Below are positions 38,142 through 48,633 of a stretch of DNA of 64,000 bases, in pieces. Both the position numbers and the translations under genes were made by a program. Under the pieces are notes generated by a model. That model saw only the letters and a list, made by a program, of their open reading frames with translations. It searched no databases and was not told the origin of the DNA. How positions within the stretch are numbered: position 1 is the stretch's first letter; each line of letters starts with the position of its first letter. The DNA comes from Phycomyces blakesleeanus NRRL 1555(-) (taxonomy: Eukaryota; Mucoromycota; Mucoromycetes; Mucorales; Phycomycetaceae), in assembly GCF_001638985.1 (NCBI RefSeq), contig NW_017265149.1, positions 1-64,000 on the forward strand, given 5' to 3'.

Positions 38142-40213
38142 ATGCTGTCAAGGCTATTGATTATTTCTTTTTTAGCCTCAAGTGCTTTAGCACAATACAA
38201 TAATACCTTGGAAGCATTTGTCCAGGCACCATCTCATCCCGATTACCCTCAACACACCTTGCACTTTTCAAAGCGAGAAGAAGCTGTATACTGTGATCCT
38301 ACCGTAAAACAAGTAAAGTATATTGTATTGTTTTATACTATTTTATTTAACTACAACTATTATTGTTATTATTTTTTAAAAAAAGATAAATGGATACCTT
38401 AATACCTCGTCAACCAAACACTTCTTTTTTTGGTTCTTTGAATCGCGTGGAAATCCACAAAAGGATCCTTTCTTACTATGGTTGAATGGCGGGCCTGGTT
38501 GTTCTTCAATGACTGGGCTGTTTATGGAACTAGGGTAAAATAGATTGATCTGTAAAGGTGTTAACACATAGCTACACCCATAAAATAAAATAGAGTATAT
38601 TAGATTAAGGAACGAAAGAGAGATATTTGAGTAATGTTTTAATAGCCTTTACGTTTAATAGACCTTGTCTAGTCGATCGTCAAGGAAAATCAGTTTCTTT
38701 TAACCGAAATTCGTGGAATAAACATGCCAACATACTGTTCTTGGATCAAGTAATGAATTTAACTATTTCATTGATATCATTATTACTATTAAACAGCAAA
38801 ACAGTGATATAATTCTTCTACATTTATTTTATTAACCAAAAAATTAAGCCTATCAGTTCTGGATATTCCTATGGTCAAAGTAGAGTATCTGATAGTGGTA
38901 CAGCAATAGAAGAAGTCTACGAGTTTCTTCAACTCTTTTTTACCCAATTCAATGGTAAATTTCTATTGTTTTACTTTTTTTTTTCTGTAATAATTTTAAA
39001 ATAATAGTAGTAATGATTCAAACGTACTAATTCCAATATATGTATATACAAACAGAATACGCTCCGTTGGATTTTCACATTGCTGGTGAATCATGTAAGA
39101 TTTTCTTGCTCTTAAGAAAAGAAGAAATGGGAAAGGCGTGCAACCCCAGATAAACAAATAAGATCATTACCTTACTAAAGCATCTCTTTGTCTCTCTCAA
39201 TTTTCATATGCCTATGTGTAGATGCTGGCCACTACATTCCTCCGCTTGCAACTCTTATCACCAGAGAAAATCGGAAAATAAACGATTTTTCAAACCTTTT
39301 CCATCGAAAGATGACCCCACACTCGGTGGTACTTAAACTCAAGAGTATTGCAATCGGTAACGGAATGGTCGATCCGCTGACCCAATACAAATCATTCAGT
39401 CAAATGGCCTGTAAGAACTCATACGCACCTGTCCTGACACAAACAGCTTGCCGAAAGATGGATGAAGCTTATCCCCACTGCGCACAGCTAATCAAACGAT
39501 GTTATGCTGAGAAAGACTCTTATTATTGTGAAGAAGCCACTACAAAATGTAATGAAGCCATGCTAGTGCCATTTATGAACACCGGAAAAAGTGTGTATGA
39601 TGTACGCAAAGAATGCAAAGGTAAAAAATAAGTAGAAGCAAAAATATATCTATTATATATCTATGTATGTATGTATTTACTTATTTAAAAACTTTCAAAT
39701 GCATTTGTGTGTGTGTGTATATAAGGTGGTCCATTGTGCTATGAGCATATGTACGCAGTTGAACAATATCTTCGAAAACCCGAAGTTATTCGTGCTTCAC
39801 ACAGTCAGATCACAACATTCAAGACATGTAACTCGGCTGTCAACCACCGGTTTGTGGTGAATGGTGATTGGATGAAACCTTACCACGCCTCGGTTCCACG
39901 CCTGTTGGACGAAGGCATCCGAGTCTTATTGTATGCTGGAGACGCAGACTATATCTGTAATTGGATTGGGTACAAAGATTGGGCAAAATCGATCGCCTGG
40001 TCGCAGCAAAATGAGTTTAACCGAGCGTTTGATATTCCCTGGATCTCCAAATCTACAGGAAGAATAGCAGGCGAGATACGCCAGACTCGCAATGGTAGAT
40101 TGACTTTCTTGAAGATGTACAAGGCAGGACACATGGTACCTTATGATCAGCCAGAGCATTCTCTTGACATGATCCACGCTTGGACTCAGGGCATTCTAGG
40201 TCATCGTTTATAG
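38142..40213 (+). CDS. Serine carboxypeptidase (family S10)
   Basis: Seven exons (38142-38312, 38386-38534, 38662-38749, 38849-38954, 39056-39094, 39222-39620, 39726-40213) encode 479 residues. A signal peptide ([13 protein letters not shown]) is followed by a short propeptide and [23 protein letters not shown]10 motifs are present: [13 protein letters not shown] (oxyanion region), [15 protein letters not shown] with nucleophile Ser184, [11 protein letters not shown] with Asp392, and [11 protein letters not shown] with His453. The GESYAG motif is split by an intron after the first base of the Tyr codon. The protein lacks the C-terminal membrane segment of Kex1, so it is likely a vacuolar or secreted enzyme. 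[12 protein letters not shown] replaces the usual DQPxGTGFSY, leaving a Ser pair where Gly-Thr is common. Exon sum is 1440 nt. Confidence 0.92.
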
Positions 40214-40339
40214 CAAATAAATAAATAATTAAATAAATAAATAAATAAAATAATAATAATAATGTTATATTATTATTAAAAGTGACTCTTCTACCCTTTA
40301 GTTCTTTCTCTCTTTTTCTGTTTTATTTCTTTAAAGATC

Positions 40340-41515
40340 ATGCCACGCTGGACAGTTCAACAAACACAGTGGATCCGACAATTACTTCCAGTGTGTGATC
40401 ACGATGCACATCTTGCTCAACGTCAGCTGGCTTGGCTTAAGGAAAAGGTCCTGGCTGATCATCGTGGATCGAGTGCACTCGAGTCTCGTTTGATTTCTCA
40501 TTTGAGCGTGGCTGAATGTAACCAACTCGATGAGCATGTCAAAGAGCGTGCAAACAATAAACCATTACAGTATATTCTCGGTACACAACCGTTTTGTGAT
40601 CTCGAGATAGTGACAAGACCACCAGTACTCATTCCACGGCAAGTATTAAAAAAAAGCAATAAATAAATAGATGAATATATAAAAGGCGACAACGAGAACG
40701 ACAACTATATATGTATATATTCTTTTCCTTTTCCCTATTATCAACACACAAACACACACATATATATACATACGCATGGAAATTTAACTTAATTTAATAA
40801 GTGTAAAATCACAAGTAAAAGTAAAAGAAAAGTAAAAGAAAGAAAGAGACATTTTTGGTTGACATGATGTAGATGGGAAACCGAGGAATGGACGAGTCGG
40901 TTGATAGATATTCTCAAGCCCCATGCTGCGGCAAGATACAGCAAGGAAAATCCTCTGCGTGTATTGGATGTGTGCACTGGGTCAGGATGTATTGCTTTGG
41001 CCATGAGTGCACACTTGCCAGCCGCAAGAGCATCCATCCTTGGCTTGGACATCGGCAGTGAAGCAATTGATCTGGCTCGACATAATCTCAAAGTCCTTGA
41101 CGATGAATTGCAGAACCCGGTCGAATTTCGTCAACAGGACATTTTTGACCCGGTCAAGGAACCTTTCTTTGACGTAGTCGTGTCCAATCCTCCTTATATT
41201 ACCACCGAGGAATATGCTGTTTTGGATGCAGATGTCAAGGACTGGGAAGACGAACGGGCCCTGGTGGCGCTTGAAGACGGAACACGGGTGCATAAGAGGA
41301 TTATTGAGGTTGTCAGTGCACACACAAAGCCAAATGACAGCAATAATGACAAGAATAAGAATATAGAGGAACGTGAATTTCCACGCTTAATTATGGAGAT
41401 GGGTGGATCACATCAGGTTGACGCCCTTTCTTACAGTCTAGAAAAGCATGGATTTAGGAACATTAGTGTCTGGAAAGATCTTGCAGACAAAGACAGAGTG
41501 ATTGTTGGCTATTGA
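40340..41515 (+). CDS. N5-glutamine methyltransferase, HemK/MTQ type
   Basis: Two exons (40340-40638, 40873-41515) encode 313 residues. A helical N-domain ends in NKPLQYILGTQPFCDLE and PPVLIPR, then RWETEEW, as in HemK/PrmC. The methyltransferase domain has LRVLDVCTGSGCIALA (SAM site), LGLDIGSEAIDLA, and the catalytic VVSNPPYI (Asn205-Pro-Pro-Tyr208), which positions the glutamine amide. By family it methylates the GGQ glutamine of release factors; good N-domain conservation favours the mitochondrial Mtq1 type over Mtq2. The intron must use a GC donor (CG|GCAAGT): only this joins Arg100 to WETEEW in frame. The gene starts only 126 bases after the carboxypeptidase stop on the same strand. Confidence 0.9.
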
Positions 41516-41698
41516 TTTTTTGTTAATATTTATGTTTATATGTATGGCTTTATTAATATTATTTATTCATTCATTTTGTACATGAAAAATACTAATAGAT
41601 AAAAGGATAACAGAAAGTGATTCGCTTGTTTTATTTTATTTTATTTTATTTTATATTTATTTATTGATTTATTTATTTTTCTTGGTTATTTTGGTTAT

Positions 41699-44600
41699 TC
41701 AGAGTTCAGATTGCATTTGACGTGTCATTTCTTCAAATAGCATTTGCGTTGATCCGGGGTATTCTCGTTCTGCGACTTGGAACGAACGTCGAAGGTTTTC
41801 AATGGCGGCTTGGCTTTTATGAGTGCGGCAACTGGCCTGTAGCTTTGTCAGGACCGGAGTGACCGCATCTCTGAGGATTGACTCACTTCGAAGGGTGCTT
41901 ATGCTCCGAGAAGAAGCCGTCTTTGGTGGTAATGCTGGGAGTGGAGTGAAAGCATAGGCTGGCCGGGATGGTTGTGTTTCTGTGATACCGTACTTGTCAG
42001 TTGCTCGTACAGTATTCTGATTCACATCTTCTGATCCCTGCCGTCGTAGTGCCATTTGACTAACACTGGTCTAAGATGCCATGACAAGACAATAATAAAT
42101 AAACATCAAATTATACACACAACTCCAATTGATAGACTGTTTGGTTCTTGTACTCTCCTTCGTTTTATCTAGTTTTTTTTTCTACTTACCGTTACTTCGC
42201 TTATACGACTTACAGGAGTAATTTGATTTTTGCTTGTAGTGCGGGGTATATTGTATCCATCATTTTCTGACTTTGAGAGACCTCCGATTGAATAGCGACT
42301 CTGTACAGATGGTAAACCACCACCACTACCACCACTACCACTACTGCCACTACTACCGTTGCTACCATTGCTGACTGCAGGTTTGGATATTGATGATGAT
42401 GATGTAAAGGATTGCATTGATGGGGCAGTAGATGGCCGAACAGTACCAAAGTCCCAGCCACCGTCATCTACATTTTCATTACTACCAACCATAAAAGAGG
42501 GCAAAACAGTTGATTAATCAATTGATGGATAAGTATAAACGTTTTGATTAAATATCTATATCTGTATATCCATAAGAAATGGTAACCTTACTTTGTTTCA
42601 TCGTCTGAAGAATCAGATTCACGCCCATGACCATGACTTAACCATCGTTCATGTAGCTCAATGAGTTCTGTAAGGTAAGATACTTTTTTGTGGCTCTTGA
42701 TAAATTTGTGCTTCAATAATTCTTTTGCTGTTGGTCTCTGGAAAAGAAAAGAAAAACAAAGAGAGAGAAAAAGGAGTAGGAGGAAAGTAAGTAATTAATG
42801 ATAGCTATATCTTTTCTATTTACTATTTCTTACCAGGTTTGGATCCTTTTGAAGACAAAGGGCAATGAAATCTCTAAAGGCTTTACTATACGAGCCTGTG
42901 AGAACAGGCGGTTGGTTCTTGGGGATGTGGAAAAGGACCTTCATGGGGTGCATATCTGCATAAGGAGGTTCTCCCTTGGCCAATTCAATGGCTGTAATAC
43001 CAAGGGACCATATATCAGCCTACAATTAATTAAATTGAACATAAATATAAATATGTATGGATACCACGTTTGTGAGCGAGTTTTCATAAAGAGAAAACAA
43101 TAGAGTGACAGAGAGCGATTATCATCTTGCTTTAGTTCAAATAAATCTCCTCAACCTGTTCTCCCCCCCTCCTCCTCCTCCTCCTTTATTTTCTCTTTCT
43201 TATTCCCTCCTTTGTTTGATAAGTTATAGATCTTATTTTGGGGTTTTACCTTGTAATTATATCCAGACTGCTTGATAACTTCGGGTGCCATCCAAAACTA
43301 ATATCCCAAATAAATCAGCAACCTATACTTGATCCTCTTTCTCTCTCTCTACTTATTTATTCATCTTTCTCGCTTTAAATGCGTATGTGTTTTAATTTGT
43401 GCAAGAAAGCCACAGACTACGTTACCATATACTAAGCTATGCTACAAACATTTGTCCTTAATTTGTTTTTCAACTTACGGGTGTACCAACAAATGTATTC
43501 TTTTTGGTCAGACTTGCGGTCAATTGACCAGAAACACCAAAATCAGCGAGTTTGACTATATGTTTGGTTTAATTAGATTTATACGTACCATACTTGTAGC
43601 CTCATCAAGTAACTTTACCTTCTCCACTTGCACTTAGAAGAATATTCGCAGCTTTTTAGATATAAGATATAAGATATAAGACATAAGATATATCTGTATA
43701 TATATATATATCATATATATTATATAAAGACCTTTTCATTGGACTAACCTTTGATATCTAAAAAAAGAGAATGAAAAAAAGGGATCAATTATAGTTCTTT
43801 TTGTAAGACGCTTATTTGTTTCTATATATACCTCTGTGTAGTTTTCCTTCAGTGTGCAGATAGTCGAGTCCCTTGAGTAGCTCCCGTACAATCAACATAA
43901 TATGATCTTCTCTAATGACACCTGCTTTCATCTATAGCAATAATTATAATAAAAATACATCCTTTAGGGCTTTCCATTATAACAACATATATAGGGGATA
44001 GGTTTGCCACTTGATTTTCAGCTTTAATTTGGATTTGATTTTTCTTTACTTACAAGATCACTACAGGATCCACCGGAACAATATTCCATAATAATCCATA
44101 ACCCAGTATTCTTAAGATAAGATCCATAATATCTAAAATGAATAATTAAATAAAATACAATAAAAAAAACATAATAAATGGTTTCTTACTTTGTTACAAA
44201 AGGTGAATCAAGTTGAGACAAAATAGCAATTTCTTGTTGAATATCATCGATTTCATCTTCAGCACTTTCAAGATCAATAACTTTGATAGCCACCGGTTTA
44301 TTGGTTTTCTTTTCTATTCTGTAAAAAAGAACATCAGATAGAGTTAGATAGACTATTCAAGAATGCAATAGAAATCAACAGAAAGAAAGAAAAAATATAG
44401 AATTATCATCTTCCTCTTCCTCTTCTTCTACCCTTTATTTTCTTTTAATAGACTTTGTATGTCTGTGGTAATTATTCTATAATTCGCATGTATTATTATT
44501 ATTTTTATTATTATTATTACCCCTTGAATACTTCACCAAAAGAGCCCTTTCCTATTATATATATATATGTGTGTGTGTATGCGTTAGAAAGATGATCGTA

Positions 44601-44798
44601 GACCTTTTTAATATTTTCTTCTTGTTCTTGTTCTAGTCCTTCTTCTGCTTTAGAATATTATACAAAAGTCATACCAATTCGCTCTTGTTTGATATAGAAT
44701 TCTTCTGGATCGGCTGAGTGGCGAGTTGAGTTCTGCAAACAAAGAGGAAATAGCGATGAGATTTACTGGATGTGCGTGACGATGTAAGTGATTACCAT
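41699..44798 (-). CDS. GCK-III Ste20-like protein kinase
   Basis: Fourteen exons: 44798-44796, 44732-44675, 44551-44521, 44318-44190, 44132-44054, 43931-43832, 43757-43749, 43651-43619, 43555-43479, 43297-43250, 43019-42834, 42737-42592, 42481-42190, 42070-41699; 520 residues. The kinase domain starts at [21 protein letters not shown], with Lys43 in PVAIK, catalytic loop HRDIKAAN (Asp134), DFG at 152-154 and TPFWMAPE. The downstream [15 protein letters not shown] is typical of fungal GCK-III (MST3/4, Sid1/Nak1-type) kinases, which act in polarity, septation and Golgi signalling. A Ser/Gly-rich linker precedes a conserved helical C-terminal block. Exon 1 codes only for Met, and exon 7 is 9 nt and codes Asp-Ile-Lys of the catalytic loop. 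Exon sum 1563 nt. Confidence 0.93.
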
Positions 44799-45266
44799 GA
44801 CAAAGTTATTCTTATTCTTGGTTTAATTACTATATTAATATTAATATTTCTGCTCTTTTCTCAACAGAGCTTTCAGATTTCTGTTGGACGTTTGAGTATC
44901 GATTGATTTATTTATTGGGTCTGTGGGTTGGTGGTTTTCCTTTTTCTAAAGAAAGATAGAATAAAATAAGAAAGGGGGAGGTAAAGAAGAGTAAGAAGAG
45001 TAAGAAGAGTAAGAAGAGTAAGAAGAGTAAGAAGAGTAAGAAGAGCAAGAAGAGTAAGAAAAAGGGAGAAGAAACCAAAATAATAATAATAATAAAAAAT
45101 AAAATAAAATAAAAGGTTTAAAATGGGGAACAAGAAATATATATATATATATATATAATAACCCAAAATGGTGATTGGTAAACAGTAGCAAAGTAGAGTC
45201 TGTTTGGCGTTAAAGCACGTGCAGGGAAAAGCAAGCCTACAAAATAAGGAACTTTTATATATGTAT

Positions 45267-45327
<61 letters not shown>

Positions 45328-45550
45328 TATAAATATAAATACATACATATATCCATATATATACATATATAGGTACATACATACATATACATATATAAAT
45401 AAATTTATCTACTTATACAATTACATACATACAAATATACATATATACATAGATATATACATACATTTACGTGTTGTGTGTTGTGTGTCGTGTGTGTATA
45501 TTTTATCTTTCTTTAAAGAAGAAGAAAAAGAAGAAGAAGAAAGGAACGCC
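44799..45550. other. Repeat-rich spacer between kinase and DDI1
   Basis: Holds the kinase promoter and the DDI1 3' region. Repeats: a 9-bp GTAAGAAGA array (about 44980-45058), (AT)n, a CA run (45270-45286) and a long TA run (45287-45324). ORFs across these are artefacts. Confidence 0.6.
44980..45058. repeat. 9-bp minisatellite (GTAAGAAGA)n
   Basis: About eight near-identical 9-bp units in head-to-tail order, with one GCAAGAAGA variant. On the minus strand it forms a pyrimidine-rich tract upstream of the kinase start. Confidence 0.8.
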
Positions 45551-48192
45551 TTAGAATAACAGACTGGCAGCTAAATCAGGATCACCGCTAGACATGTCAA
45601 GAGCATTTATTGCCTCCTACAAGAAAGAAAGAAAAATAAAATAAAATCAATACAACAAGTAAATACACTTATATATATATATATATGTTGTCTTGTCCAA
45701 ACAGCCAATCGACAATCAAACCACACCCAAATGCAAAACACAAGGTGTATATGATTAAGTGTATATATTATTTCTTTGTACCTGACGACTGACACCCAAA
45801 TTTGTTAACATGGTAATGTGGGTCTCTGGGTATGCTAATTAAACAAAGAAGCCGTTAATAAGTATATATGCATATATTTCAGGCCATTTAATTATTTGTG
45901 GTAGTAGTAGTAGTAGTAGTAGTAGTGAAAGTGTCGTTTATTTATTAATTCATTTATCTATGCTTACCTTGGGGACTAGACCGGGAAGAGGCCGCAACAG
46001 TAGTGGCCGCAGGAACAGAAGGAGTAGAAGGAGCGGGAACGGGAGCGGGAATACTGGCAGTTGGACCAGTTTGAGGAGAAGGCTGGTTGACAGAAGGGTT
46101 GGCTGCATTTTCAGCCGCTTGTTGACCTGCCACACGAGCCTCTGCTGGCATTTCATCCTCTGCACTTCCATGGACCTTAATTATTATTATTATTTTATTA
46201 TTATTATTATTATTATTGTTTTTTTTTTGTTGGATGAGCAATGCATATCTATGCACCTGTGTGCACACACAGATATATATATTACCTCCATCATTCGCTG
46301 CTTTTCTGGTAGTTCATGCTCTGCTAAAAATGGTATTTCACAACTATCAAATGCCAGGCAATTCTTACGCAAATCAATCGAAGCCTTTTGGTTTGGTGTA
46401 GAGATAATTGATGAGTAAGTTAAGTCTAGGCTTATCAAATTAACAGAGTTCTAAATTACAATAAAAAATGGCAATAAAGACTAAATGTGCTTACTCTGTG
46501 TCGGCGCAGCATGTCAAGGCCAAACAAAAGCTCGGATCCTTTACCCTCAACCACAATAAACGAACATGCCAAATAAAAGTCATCAGATAGCTTCATTTGG
46601 GCACTGTGAATGCGACCAACAATTTTGGCAGTGCCAACACCTTTGGCAATACCACTGAAACGTGTGTCAGCCAAACGCATCAAATCACATCGCTCAGCAG
46701 TCTCTGGGCTAACTACAAGAGAAAAAGAGAGATTTTGATGTTGGTCATGTTTAATTTCTTCTTTTTTGATAATATAATAAACAGCACTAACAAAATGTTA
46801 CAAAATCATCTATATATACTTACTAACAGTACTCTGGGCGCCTGAGTCAACTAGGGCAACCAATTTGCACCCATTGATCTCTACATTAATGTACAGTCGA
46901 GTTACCTGTAAATTCATTATTGTTAAAAATTATCACTAATAGTAAGCTTATAATACACCATAACCAAAACAATAAAAGACGAATAAGCTCTATCTATTTG
47001 TATTATCAAAGAGAGAGAAAAGAAAAATACATACGCGCGCAAATGATTCTGGATTATATTCCATAGCAGCCTCGAGATTTGCTGCAATGTTCTCTTGTCT
47101 AATAGCATCTTCAATTCTTTTTTGTGCTTCTATATCAAACGGATCATCACTCCCAGCAGCCTTTACAACAGCAGATAAATAAATCATTATCAATACTACC
47201 ATTAACAATCTCGCTTTCTATTTTGTTACTTTTTTCGTTAGATTCCTTACCAAGTGAGCTCTTTGAGATTCAGCTTGACGCCGACTCTGTTCAATTTGCT
47301 GCACCATTGCTGAGAAGCGAGCAGGATCATTCAATGCGGCCCTGGCTAATTCAGGATTGGTCTATATTTTAATAGTGAGTATATAATTATTAATAAAATA
47401 TATATATATATATCTTATTCTTTTACTGCATTGATTAACTATAGTACAATTACTCACATTGGCGAGTTGTTGAAGCAGACGTGGATCCCTTAGAACATGC
47501 TGGCGCATAACGTCAAAGTTGGGTCCTTCAGTACTTGGATTATTGTTGCTAAAGTAATACAGTTAGTAACAGCGACAATAATAGCGATTTTTTTTTACAC
47601 TCTTACTACTAGTATCATTATTATCATCATTATTTTCAAGCCATATAATTTATATATAATATATATATATAGATTGAATTTAAAGAAAAAGAAAATAAGG
47701 GGGTGGGTGGGAGAGAAACCCCAAAAGAAAGAAGAAGAAACACATATATAAAGGGGTAGGGGATGAGAAAGAAAAGAATAAAGAGAGATGAGGAGAGGGA
47801 CGCTTACGTTCTTGTTATTACTCTCATTAACAACAGATCATCCTGAAGCACTTTATATTCTTCTAATGTCTTTTTGGCTTCATTAAGTAGCTGTCCATCA
47901 TAAAACAGAGATTGTTGACCAGAAGAGATTCCAGACTACACAAAAGTATAATTACGCGTTTTTAGAATATATGTATACAATCATATGTCTATTCAACAGT
48001 CAAGAGTCCACCCCCCTTTATATATGTATTTGTATATGTTATTCAATTCTTTATCTCTCTAAACACACCAATATATTTATATATATATATTACCTCAACT
48101 TCTAATAAAGCCTTGAGATCTTCAATGGCCATCTGCGAGTCAATCTCGAGATGGTACATTTCATCGGTTTCGGTGGTGACGACAATTCTCAT
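45551..48192 (-). CDS. DDI1: DNA damage-inducible protein 1 (UBL-retropepsin-UBA)
   Basis: Eleven exons: 48192-48094, 47935-47808, 47548-47458, 47361-47251, 47160-47035, 46905-46824, 46712-46495, 46384-46286, 46175-45968, 45834-45782, 45616-45551; 426 residues, like yeast Ddi1. The N-terminal ubiquitin-like domain ([18 protein letters not shown]) is followed by the helical region with [14 protein letters not shown], then the retroviral-type aspartic protease with [12 protein letters not shown] (Asp205), then an Ala/Pro-rich linker and a C-terminal UBA ([18 protein letters not shown]). By family it is a ubiquitin-directed endoprotease and proteasome shuttle acting in the cytosol and nucleus; animal DDI2 cleaves the ER-derived factor NRF1. 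It lies directly downstream of the Mga2/Spt23-like gene on the same strand. Exon sum is 1281 nt. Confidence 0.95.
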
Positions 48193-48633
48193 GACGTAAA
48201 GAAAATAATGAAAAACAAGAAGAGGAAGAGGAGTAGAAGAAAAAGAAGAAAAGAGAGAGAAAGAGAGAGATGAAAAAAAAAGAAAACGATAGAATAGAAT
48301 AGAAAAAGAATATATGAATGTATACAAGTAACTAGAACGGTCAGACCACTCATCGAATAAAATCATCTCGACCGCTTTGAGCCGGCGCTTAATATAAAAC
48401 GTCACATACAAAAAGTGTATATATGTGAATGAATAGGGAAAGAAAAGGAATAAGATGCTGATTATTTGATTTGATTTTATTATCGATAGTATTAGTATTA
48501 GTATCAGTATTAGTATTGAAAAATGCATTTAACAGATTGAATGTAAAAAGAGAAAAGAGAAAAGAAAAAGCAAAAGCAAAAGAGAAACAAAGATTTCTGT
48601 ATAGATTTTGTATTTTGTATTTTCTGGAATATT
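48193..48633 (-). other. Spacer between the Mga2/Spt23-like gene and DDI1
   Basis: 441 bases containing the DDI1 promoter and the 3' region of the upstream gene. It has a TAG/TAT imperfect repeat near 48485-48515 and purine-rich tracts. No gene supported. Confidence 0.5.

Noticed and set aside
44912..45382. 156-residue Tyr/Ile/Leu-rich minus-strand ORF
   Set aside because: Translation of TA, CA and 9-bp repeats; not a membrane protein.
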